DNA from: Pikeienuella litoralis
GTDB lineage: Bacteria; Pseudomonadota; Alphaproteobacteria; Rhodobacterales; Rhodobacteraceae
Length of the DNA: 64,000 nucleotides
Assembly (NCBI RefSeq): GCF_037646705.1
Contig: NZ_JBBHER010000002.1
Coordinates: 248,001-312,000 of the forward strand
Reading direction: 5' to 3'
Positions 52,295 to 59,998 of the stretch are shown piece after piece. The translations under genes and the position numbers were made by a program. Below the pieces are notes generated by a model. The model was not told the DNA's origin and ran no database searches. It saw nothing but the letters and a program-made list of their open reading frames with translations. Numbering within the stretch: position 1 is the stretch's first letter; each line of letters opens with the position of its first letter.

Positions 52295-53474
52295 GCGCCA
52301 GCGCGCCGTCCTGCCTCGCCTGCGCCCGGCGGTATTCCTCCAGCGCCCGCCCTATGCCCGCGGTCCAGGCGAGAGGATTCCGGCGGATCGCCTCGATCTG
52401 GCGGGTCACCGCGTCGACGTCGAAGAATTCGACGTGGTGCCGGAAACCGGAAAGCGCGGCGGCGGCGAGCAACGCGTCGTTCTTCGGCGCGTAGCTGAGC
52501 GAGATCGCCGGGCGCGCCATCTTCAGCGCGCAGACGATGTTATGATAGCGGCTGGCCACCACCATGTCGGTTTCGCCGATCTCCCGCATCAGATCGTCGA
52601 GCGAGCCGATCGCGTTGGCGATGACGGCGCCGGCGCCGACGGGCTTCGTCACGCTTTCACAGGCGGCGAGGACGATGCGAACCACCGCCTCGTCTTCGGC
52701 GCCGCCGATCAGGAGCCGCACGTCGATCCCGTCGCGGACGAGCCGCCGCGTCAGCTCCACGATCTTCGCGGTGTAGGTCGCGCCGATGCGCGCCTCCTCA
52801 CGGCCATTCTTGGCCCAGCCGGAATACGCCATCACGCCGAGGCCGACGCAGAACCTGGCGGAGGCCGGGCGCGGCGGCGCCGCCGGCGCGGGCAGTCGAA
52901 ACGCGAGATCGGGAACATGCCCGTCATTCGCCGGGCAGCCGAGCCGCCGCATGAATTCGATCGAGGCCGCGTCGCGGTATGTTCGATAGCGGGCGCAGCG
53001 CGCGGCGAGCAGAAAAAAGCGGCGGCTCAGCCAGTTGGTCGCCGGCCCCGCGCCGACGCTGACGAAGGCGACCGGCGTTCCCGCGAAACGCGCCGCCGCG
53101 CACCAGCGCAAGAGACAATAGGGCCAGCCGAATGGGCGCTCCTTGAAATCGTCGAGGATTCCCGTTCCCGGAATCACGATCAGATCGAGTCGGCGGGCCG
53201 TCGCGAACGCGTAACGCAAATTGGCGAACTTCCGGCGCAGACCGGCGGCGAAGCGCCGGGCGCCGTCGTCCGGGTCGGCGACGGAGATGCTTGTCGACGC
53301 AAGCTTGAGGCTGCGCGCAACCTGTTCGGGGCCGGAGCAGATGCAAAGCAGGGTCGCGCCGGGGGCGGCCTCCAACAGAAAGTCCCGCATCGCCTGAAGC
53401 GACCCGTCGTTTCCGATATTTCCGGAACCGAATTGGCCGAGAAGGCCGATCTTGAAGTCCTCGGTTTCGCTCAT
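52275..53474 (-). CDS. Polysaccharide pyruvyl transferase family protein
   Basis: The 399-residue protein matches the WcaK/CsaB family (PS_pyruv_trans). LLGQFGSGNIGNDGSLQAM near the start and VASRYHNIVCALKMARPAIS near the end, with the conserved RYH, are the key segments. Members add pyruvate ketals to sugars of exopolysaccharides using phosphoenolpyruvate, which makes the polymer acidic. It is transcribed opposite to its neighbours. Confidence 0.85.
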   Translation of the reverse strand: MSETEDFKIGLLGQFGSGNIGNDGSLQAMRDFLLEAAPGATLLCICSGPEQVARSLKLASTSISVADPDDGARRFAAGLRRKFANLRYAFATARRLDLIVIPGTGILDDFKERPFGWPYCLLRWCAAARFAGTPVAFVSVGAGPATNWLSRRFFLLAARCARYRTYRDAASIEFMRRLGCPANDGHVPDLAFRLPAPAAPPRPASARFCVGLGVMAYSGWAKNGREEARIGATYTAKIVELTRRLVRDGIDVRLLIGGAEDEAVVRIVLAACESVTKPVGAGAVIANAIGSLDDLMREIGETDMVVASRYHNIVCALKMARPAISLSYAPKNDALLAAAALSGFRHHVEFFDVDAVTRQIEAIRRNPLAWTAGIGRALEEYRRAQARQDGALALRFLPT

Positions 53475-53739
53475 CGCGCCGCCCGCCCATCGCTTCGCTC
53501 GACGACGGATCGGCCGTGAGCGCGTCAGGGTGCGCGGGCGGCGTGCGAAACGCGACGCGGCGGATAGGCGGCCGCGGGGCGCGCATGGGGGAGGGCGTAG
53601 CGCGAATGGTCGGGCGCCCTCCGCCTTTTGTCGGGCGCCGCCGCCTGATGGCTGAGTCCCGGCGGCCCTTCGCGCCGATCAATATGAACCCGCGCCCTCG
53701 CCCGGTCGGTCGCGGCGGGGGTCGGAGGTGACGAACGGC

Positions 53740-54957
53740 ATGATGAAATTCGCGTTCTTCGTCAGGCCCCACACGGGCGGGACCTATTCGGTCTACCTGC
53801 AGCTTCGCGAGGCGCTGCGCGGGCGCGGCGTAGATCTCGTCTGGATGGCGGCGGTGGAGCCGTCGCGCCTCGCCGATCCCCGCTGGTCGGCGGATCTGGC
53901 GTGGGGCGCGCCGATCGCGCGCCGCGCGCCGCGCGACGAGGCGGCGGAGGCGAGGGACATGAAGGCGGCCCTGGAGGCCGGGGGCTTCGACGGGGTCTTC
54001 GTCAACGTGCTCGGCGATCGGGCGGCGACGAACCTCGTCCGGTTCCTTCCGTCCAGCCTGCTCAGGATCATGATCGTTCACAACATCACGCCGGGCACCT
54101 ATGCGGCCGCGCGGGCGATCCGCGATCATGTCCACGCCACGATCTGCGTCAGCCCCCGGATCCGCGCGGATCTTGTCTCCGGCGGCGGCTTCCCTCCGGC
54201 GCGCACGGTGGCGGTTCAGAACGCCGGCGCCGTGCGGGCCGGCGACGCGCCTCTCCGCAGGGACGCGGCGCGGACGGGGCTGGACGCGCTCTTTCTCGGC
54301 CGGATCGAGGACCAGTCAAAGGGCGTGTTCTGGCTGCCGCGGATTCTCGGCGCGTCGCCCGAGGATGTGAGATTGACGGTGGTCGGCGACGGCCCGGATC
54401 TCGGGCGCCTTCGCCGGCGTCTCGCCCCATTCGGCGCGCGCGCGCGGCTGGTCGGCGCGGTTCCGGCGGCTGAGGCGCTCGCGCTCATGGCGCGGCATGA
54501 CGCGCTGATCATGCCGTCGCGCTATGAGGGATTCGGCGTCGTGCTCGCCGAAGCGATGGCGATGGGCTGCGTGCCGGTCGCGTCGCGGATCCGGGGCGTA
54601 ACCGATGTGATCGTCGAGGATGGGCGCGAGGGGCTGCTCTTTCCCGTTGGCGATTGGCGCGGCGCCGCGCGCCGGCTCGCCGCGCTGCGCGCCGACCGGG
54701 CGTTCACGGGCCGGCTGGCCGCCGCCGCGCAAGCGAAGGCGCGGGCCATCTATTCCATCGACCGCCTTGGCGACGAATACGCCCGCGTGATCCATGACCT
54801 CGTCGCGGCGCGCCCGGCCGTCAGGCCGCCGGTTCCCATCGGCGATTGGCGGCTGCCCGGCGGGCTGCGCGCCGGTTTGCGGACCCATATGCCGCGCCGG
54901 CTCAAGAATGCGCTGCGCGTCGCGCGGGAGCGGATGAGGCCGGGCGTCAACGTGTAG
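53740..54957 (+). CDS. Glycosyltransferase family 4 (GT-B)
   Basis: The protein of about 405 residues has the GT-B layout. The C-terminal donor domain carries ALFLGRIEDQSKGVFWL, LVGAVPAAEALALM and PSRYEGFGVVLAEAMAMG, with the Glu-x7-Glu motif. Start candidates are GTG 53728, ATG 53740 and ATG 53743; GGAGG at about 53724 fits 53740. It is 12 bp ahead of the aminotransferase gene. Confidence 0.88.
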   Translation: MMKFAFFVRPHTGGTYSVYLQLREALRGRGVDLVWMAAVEPSRLADPRWSADLAWGAPIARRAPRDEAAEARDMKAALEAGGFDGVFVNVLGDRAATNLVRFLPSSLLRIMIVHNITPGTYAAARAIRDHVHATICVSPRIRADLVSGGGFPPARTVAVQNAGAVRAGDAPLRRDAARTGLDALFLGRIEDQSKGVFWLPRILGASPEDVRLTVVGDGPDLGRLRRRLAPFGARARLVGAVPAAEALALMARHDALIMPSRYEGFGVVLAEAMAMGCVPVASRIRGVTDVIVEDGREGLLFPVGDWRGAARRLAALRADRAFTGRLAAAAQAKARAIYSIDRLGDEYARVIHDLVAARPAVRPPVPIGDWRLPGGLRAGLRTHMPRRLKNALRVARERMRPGVNV

Positions 54958-54969
54958 GGGGCGATCGTC

Positions 54970-56361
54970 ATGCGGAAGCATTTTGATGCGGGAGCGGCGG
55001 CGCCAGCGGCGCCGGAGGCCGGGCGCTTCGCCGCCTCGGGCGCGTTGCGGGCGCGCGCGCATGCGATGATCCCGGGCGGCGCGCATACCTATGCGAAGGG
55101 CGACGACCAGTATCCCGTGCTCGCGCCCGGGTTCATTCGCCGCGGGCGCGGCTGCCGCGTCTGGGATGTCGATGGCGCCGAATATATCGAATACGGCATG
55201 GGCAATCGCGCGGTCGGCCTCGGGCACTGTCACCCGTCCGTCGTCGAGGCCGCTCGGCGCGCGCTCGATTTCGGCTGCAACTTCACCCGTCCGACGCCTT
55301 TCGAGACGGAGTGCGCCGAGATGTTCCTCGACTCCGTCCCCGCGGCGGAGATGGTGAAATTCTGCAAGGATGGGTCGGACGCCACGTCGGCCGCCGTCCG
55401 CCTCGCCCGCGCCTATACCGGCCGGGACCTCATCGCGATCTGCGCCGATCATCCGTTTTTCTCGACCGACGACTGGTTCATCGGAACCACGCCGATGGAC
55501 GCCGGCGTGCCGAAAGCCGTTCGCGATCTGACGGTCGGCTTTCGCTACGATGATCTGGAGGACGCGCGCGCGCTCTTCGCGCGGCATGGCGGCCGGATCG
55601 CGGCGGTCATCCTCGAGCCCTCGCGCGGGGCCGATCCGGCGCCCGGCTACCTCGCCGCCTTGCGGGAGCTCGCGCATCGCGACGGGGCGCTGTTCATTCT
55701 CGACGAGATGATCACCGGGTTCCGCTGGAGCCGCGGCGGCGGCCAGCAGACCTACGGGATCGAGCCGGACCTCGCGACATTCGGCAAGGCGATGGGCAAC
55801 GGCTTCTCGGTGTCGGCGCTCTGCGGAAAGCGGGAGTTCATGCGCCTTGGCGGGCTGGAGCATACGGACCGTCGGCGCGTGTTCCTGCTTTCCACGACGC
55901 ATGGGGCGGAAACCCATGCGCTGGCCGCGGCGACGGAAACCATGCGGGTCTATCGCGATGAGCCGGTGATCGCGCATTTGCATGACATCGGCGCCGCGCT
56001 CCGCGCGGGGATTGACGCCGTGATCGCGCGGCGGGGCCTGCGGAACCACGTGCGTCTGACCGGGCGCGACTGCTGCCTCGCCTATCAGACGCTCGACGCG
56101 TCAGGCGCTCCGTCGCAGGCGTTTCGTTCGCTTCTGTTGCAGGAGACGATCCGGCGCGGCGTGCTCGCGCCGTCGCTGGTGGTCAGCTACAGCCATCGGG
56201 CGGAGGATGTCGCCGCCACGGTGGAGGCGTTCGACGGAGCCCTCGGCGTCTATCGGCGCGCGCTCGAAGACGGGGCCGGCGCGCATCTCGTGGGGCGCGC
56301 GTCCCAGGTCGTCTATCGCAGCTATAACGGCGCGGCCGCTTCGCATCTGGCGGCGCAGTGA
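54970..56361 (+). CDS. Class III aminotransferase, glutamate-1-semialdehyde aminomutase-like
   Basis: This 463-residue PLP enzyme resembles glutamate-1-semialdehyde 2,1-aminomutases but sits in a polysaccharide locus, so it is probably a sugar or side-chain aminotransferase. Visible are the ribose/phosphate contact FCKDGSDATSAAVRLAR, the ILDEMITGFR segment with the cofactor Asp, and the Schiff-base Lys in ATFGKAMGNGFS. The N-terminus carries an alanine-rich extension. It overlaps the DUF4038 gene by 4 bp (GTGA), so the two are coupled. Confidence 0.85.
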   Translation: MRKHFDAGAAAPAAPEAGRFAASGALRARAHAMIPGGAHTYAKGDDQYPVLAPGFIRRGRGCRVWDVDGAEYIEYGMGNRAVGLGHCHPSVVEAARRALDFGCNFTRPTPFETECAEMFLDSVPAAEMVKFCKDGSDATSAAVRLARAYTGRDLIAICADHPFFSTDDWFIGTTPMDAGVPKAVRDLTVGFRYDDLEDARALFARHGGRIAAVILEPSRGADPAPGYLAALRELAHRDGALFILDEMITGFRWSRGGGQQTYGIEPDLATFGKAMGNGFSVSALCGKREFMRLGGLEHTDRRRVFLLSTTHGAETHALAAATETMRVYRDEPVIAHLHDIGAALRAGIDAVIARRGLRNHVRLTGRDCCLAYQTLDASGAPSQAFRSLLLQETIRRGVLAPSLVVSYSHRAEDVAATVEAFDGALGVYRRALEDGAGAHLVGRASQVVYRSYNGAAASHLAAQ

Positions 56362-57716
56362 CGCGGACCGGCGCGCGCCTGTTCATGGCGGTCGCGATGA
56401 TCGGGATCCTCCTTGCGTCGGGCGGCGCCCGGGCCTGGCCCGCGGCCACGTTTCCGCTCTCGGTTTCGCCGGACCGGGGCCATCTTCTGGACGGCGAGGG
56501 CCGCCCCTTTCTGATCGTCGGCGACGCCGCGTGGTCGCTCATGGCGCAACTCCGAAAGGAGGACGCCGAGATGTACCTGGAGGATCGGAAAGCGCGCGGG
56601 TTCAACGCGCTCCTGGTCAATATCATCGAACACCGGTTCAGCTCGAACCCGCCCGCGAACGCCTATGGCGAGCGGCCCTTCGTCGGCGCCGCCTTCGATG
56701 AGCCGAACGCGGCCTATTTCGATCATGTCGAATGGGTGCTGCGCCGCGCTGAATCCATGGGGGTCGCCGTGTTCCTCACGCCCGCCTATGTCGGCGTCGG
56801 CGGCGGCGGGCAGGGGTGGTACGCCGAAATGCGGGCGGCCGGGCCGGAGCGGCTGCGCGCCTACGGCCTCTATCTCGGGCGCCGCTTCGGCGGGCTGAAG
56901 AACATCATCTGGACTCAGGGGGGCGATGCGGATGCGCCCGACCCGGCGCTCGTGTCAGCCATCGCGGAGGGGATCCGCGCAGCCGACCCCGGCGCGCTGC
57001 AGACCGTGCATTCGCGGCGGGACACCGTCACCGCCGCCGCCTGGGCCGACGCGCCGTGGCTCGATCTCGACACCGCCTACACCTATGACGACGTCTTCGA
57101 AGCGGTCGCGCGGCAAAAGAGGGACCGGTTCGATCTTCCCGTGATCCTGATCGAAAGCCTTTACGAGAACGAACACGGGACGACCGAACAGACGCTCCGA
57201 GAGGCGGCCTATGGCGCGATCATGGCCGGCGCGGCGGGCTATGTGTTCGGCAACAATCCCATTTGGCATTTCAGCAGCGGAGGGCTTTTTGACGCGCCGC
57301 GCGGCTGGAAGGGCGCGCTGTCCGGCGCCGGGTCCGTAGGCGTGAGCGACATGCGGGCGTTCTTCGAGCCGCTCGCCTGGTGGACGCTGGAGGACGACGC
57401 CGACGACGCGCTCTGCGGATGGCGGGCGAAGCTCGGCGGGCTGAAATGCGCGATCGCGCGCGACGGCGGTTTCGGGGTGGCGTATGCGCCAAGGGGCGGC
57501 GCCGTCCGCGTCAGGACCGGCGCGCTCGCCGGGGGGGCGATCTGCGCGACGTGGTACGACCCGCGCGACGGCGTCAGACGCCCGGCCTCCGAGGCGCCCG
57601 TCGTTCATGGCGAGGATCTCGTCGCCAGGCCGCCGCAGCCGCGGAGCTTCGGCGTCTTTCGCGACTGGATCCTGCTTCTGGCCGCCTGCGGCGACGGAAC
57701 GGTCGTCGCCCGGTAG
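56358..57716 (+). CDS. DUF4038 family, apiosidase-like glycoside hydrolase
   Basis: This 452-residue protein has a Sec signal (hydrophobic LFMAVAMIGILLASG, then ARAW) and the DUF4038 start FPLSVSPDRGHLLDGEGRPF with DAAWSLMAQL. The TIM-barrel segments YLEDRKARGFNALLVN and NIIWTQGGDAD are present, along with a possible catalytic Glu in ILIESLYENEHG. A C-terminal beta domain follows. It is probably secreted or periplasmic and may trim the polysaccharide. The substrate is unknown. Confidence 0.78.
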   Translation: MTRTGARLFMAVAMIGILLASGGARAWPAATFPLSVSPDRGHLLDGEGRPFLIVGDAAWSLMAQLRKEDAEMYLEDRKARGFNALLVNIIEHRFSSNPPANAYGERPFVGAAFDEPNAAYFDHVEWVLRRAESMGVAVFLTPAYVGVGGGGQGWYAEMRAAGPERLRAYGLYLGRRFGGLKNIIWTQGGDADAPDPALVSAIAEGIRAADPGALQTVHSRRDTVTAAAWADAPWLDLDTAYTYDDVFEAVARQKRDRFDLPVILIESLYENEHGTTEQTLREAAYGAIMAGAAGYVFGNNPIWHFSSGGLFDAPRGWKGALSGAGSVGVSDMRAFFEPLAWWTLEDDADDALCGWRAKLGGLKCAIARDGGFGVAYAPRGGAVRVRTGALAGGAICATWYDPRDGVRRPASEAPVVHGEDLVARPPQPRSFGVFRDWILLLAACGDGTVVAR

Positions 57717-58003
57717 CGCCGGTTCACGAAAAGGTGAACGAAGTCGGGGCGCGCGCAGCCAGTCAGGCGGGGCCATGCGCCATTCAATCTGAAATTACTA
57801 TTCCAATCGCATCAATAGCTTGATCGCCCGCGGCGGGGGAAGGGCGGGGCGGCGTAGATGGAGACCCTCATATTCTGTAAACGCATAGCCGAATTAACGG
57901 CTACTTAAGCCAAATTCGATCGTGTATAAATAAGTGATAGGTGAAATTGGCCATGTGACTATGCGCATACCAGTTTAAGTATACACTTTTGTTGGGGGCG
58001 GGG
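57717..58003. other. AT-rich control region upstream of the Crp/Fnr gene
   Basis: The right part of this gap drops sharply in GC. A small hairpin GTTCAC-GAAAAG-GTGAAC follows the upstream gene. The perfect palindrome ATGCGCAT (57961-57968) and the dyad AAGTATACACTT (57977-57988) precede the start codon and may bind the gene's own product. Confidence 0.4.
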
Positions 58004-58714
58004 ATGTCATTCGAATACAACGTCTTTTTTAAGAAACTTGGGGCGGTCGGAGAGTTGACGGGCGCGGAGAAGGAGGCTCTGGGCGAATTTCTCGGCCGGC
58101 CGCGCACCTTCGAGGCCGGGACGTCGATCACGCGGGAGAGCCCCGCGGGAAACTCGACATTCGTTCTCCTCCGGGGGTGGGTGGCGTCGTCGAGAACCCT
58201 CGCCAACGGCAAGAGCCAGATCATAGACTTTCGCGTGCCGGGCGACCTTCTCAACGCGCGCGGCGATGTCGGCGGCGACGCGGGGCTTGACCTCATGCCG
58301 CTCACCTATGTCGAAATCTGCAAACTCCAGGCCCCGATCGACGTCGTCTTGCGCCAGAGTTCGCCGCGGGTCGCCGCGGCGCTGCTCTGGTCGATGACGG
58401 AGGACGCCAGAGTCCTTGCGGAGCATCTCGTCAATGTCGGGCGCCGGGATCCGAGGGCGCGCACGGCGCATCTGCTCCTTGAGCTCGGCGTGCGGCTTCA
58501 GCGGCTTGGTCTCGGGACCAGGACGCGGTTCAAATGTCCGCTGACGCAGATGCTGCTCGCGGACGCGCTCGGCATGAGCGGGATACATTTGAACCGCATC
58601 CTCCGTTTGTTGCGAGAGCTCGGGCTGGTCAGGTTCCAGCGCCACCTTGTTGAAATCGACGATGTCGAGAAACTGGCCAGTTTCGCCGGATTCAACCAGA
58701 CCTACCTCGAATAG
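58004..58714 (+). CDS. Crp/Fnr family transcriptional regulator
   Basis: The 236-residue protein has an N-terminal cyclic-nucleotide-binding-like barrel (about 10-130) and a C-terminal winged helix (LLADALGMSGIHLNRILRLLREL). The cAMP-contact motif FGE...RSA is absent, and no cysteine cluster for an iron-sulfur centre is visible, so the effector is unknown. ATG 58004 follows GGGGGCGGGG; TTG 57989 is an alternative. It lies between AT-rich gaps in the polysaccharide locus and probably regulates it. Confidence 0.88.
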   Translation: MSFEYNVFFKKLGAVGELTGAEKEALGEFLGRPRTFEAGTSITRESPAGNSTFVLLRGWVASSRTLANGKSQIIDFRVPGDLLNARGDVGGDAGLDLMPLTYVEICKLQAPIDVVLRQSSPRVAAALLWSMTEDARVLAEHLVNVGRRDPRARTAHLLLELGVRLQRLGLGTRTRFKCPLTQMLLADALGMSGIHLNRILRLLRELGLVRFQRHLVEIDDVEKLASFAGFNQTYLE

Positions 58715-59189
58715 GATCGGCGGCCGCCAATGGCGGGCGGGGCTCCATATACGATTCAAGTCCACTAGAGTATTCGTGTGGGTGCAATCCAAATTGATCT
58801 ATCTATTCATAGTTGTATAACGCGAAATTAATCAGTTTGGCTAATTTGAGTTAATGAATAGTTAATGGCGATTTGTACTATCGAATAGTGCAAATGGCGA
58901 TTCGCCACATACGCGCTCTGGGTCGCCCTGTTTTCTTGGTGTCGACGGTGTGGGCGTGCGTGTTTCCACATGTCCGGCCGCGCCCGGTCCACGCAGGTTC
59001 AGGTGGAGCCGCGTCTGCGCGCGGGAGCCGGCTGAATCGTATCTGTTCCGCGGCGTCGGGGTGGATGACGGCGCGCCCAATATAGAGCGCGACGTATTGG
59101 CGGATCGCTCGAAACGATCAAGAGGCGAGGAGATTCTTGTCTCGTTTGAAGAATTTAACTCACGCAATCCGGGTATTTGGGGGTTGAAA
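58715..59189. other. AT-rich intergenic region upstream of the LuxR-type gene
   Basis: This 475-bp gap is unusually AT-rich up to about 58900 and holds repeated TTAAT motifs and the palindrome at 58864-58902. No coding region is supported; the frame open from 58950 is most likely upstream sequence in frame with the regulator gene. Confidence 0.5.
58864..58902. repeat. 19-bp palindrome flanked by 10-bp direct repeats
   Basis: TGTACTATCGAATAGTGCA (58874-58892) is a near-perfect dyad. It is flanked exactly on both sides by AATGGCGATT (58864-58873 and 58893-58902). The direct repeats are 29 bp apart, almost three helical turns. A regulator-binding site is likely; an old target duplication is an alternative. 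Confidence 0.55.
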
Positions 59190-59945
59190 ATGGACGGTTC
59201 GGAAAATGGGCGCTTTCATGTGCTGACGGCGGAGCCTGGGAAGAGGAAGACGCGCGAATTCAACCGCTCGGCCGGGCAGGAAAAATCCAGCGACGCGTTG
59301 ACGATGGAGTTGATCGAGCCGCGCACGTTCGAGCGGGAATGCTTTGAAGTCTCGGTCAGAGCGTATGAGCCGGACACGCTCGTCGAGACGTTCGCATCCG
59401 TGGACGAGTGGAGAGAGTCCGCGCGGCTCGATGAGAATGCGCGGGTGGCGCTTCTCAACATCGGCGGCCGGAGGATCGCCGATGCGGACGTGCGCGCGGA
59501 CCTGACCAAGCTCATTCGGCTGGCCGGCCCGACGCCCGTGATCGTGCTGGCGGTGTCCGAAGACCTCGGGGATATGCTGGACGCGGTGGAATACGGCGCC
59601 CGAGGCTACATTCCGGCGAGCGTCAGCATGGCGGTGATGATCGGCGCGACCAGGCTTGCGGCGAATGGCGGCGTCTTCCTGCCCGCGCCGAGCATTTTCG
59701 CCATGCGGGAGCAACTGAAGGCCGCCGCCGATGATCGGACCGCCGGCGGCGCCCTGTTCACCAAGCGCCAGGCCGCGGTGGCGGACGCGCTGCGCCGGGG
59801 CAAGGCGAACAAGCTGATCGCCTATGAGTTGGGCATGTGTGAAAGCACGGTGAAGGTTCACATTCGAACAATAATGAAGCGCCTGAAGGCGAGCAACAGG
59901 ACCGAAGCGGCCTTCAAGCTTCACGAACTTGAAGACAGTAATTGA
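59190..59945 (+). CDS. LuxR-type regulator with degenerate receiver domain
   Basis: The 251-residue protein has a NarL/FixJ-like layout: receiver-like domain at about 40-165 and LuxR helix-turn-helix at about 190-245 (LFTKRQAAVADALRRGKANK, then ELGMCESTVKVHIRTIMKRL). The phospho-acceptor place reads LLNIGG, with Asn where Asp is expected, and the conserved Lys is lost (GYIPAS). It should therefore be independent of phosphorylation, or respond to another signal. ATG 59190 follows GGGGG; ATG 59304 is possible. It precedes the wzc gene by 53 bp and probably controls exopolysaccharide genes. Confidence 0.85.
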   Translation: MDGSENGRFHVLTAEPGKRKTREFNRSAGQEKSSDALTMELIEPRTFERECFEVSVRAYEPDTLVETFASVDEWRESARLDENARVALLNIGGRRIADADVRADLTKLIRLAGPTPVIVLAVSEDLGDMLDAVEYGARGYIPASVSMAVMIGATRLAANGGVFLPAPSIFAMREQLKAAADDRTAGGALFTKRQAAVADALRRGKANKLIAYELGMCESTVKVHIRTIMKRLKASNRTEAAFKLHELEDSN

Positions 59946-59998
59946 GGGGTATTCGTATGTATATGGCGTGAATGTATCGGTCTATTGGGGGGGGTGTT

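Noticed and set aside
54316..56049. Open frame of 577 codons on the minus strand
   Set aside because: It is antisense to the GT4 and aminotransferase genes, both of which show complete catalytic motifs.
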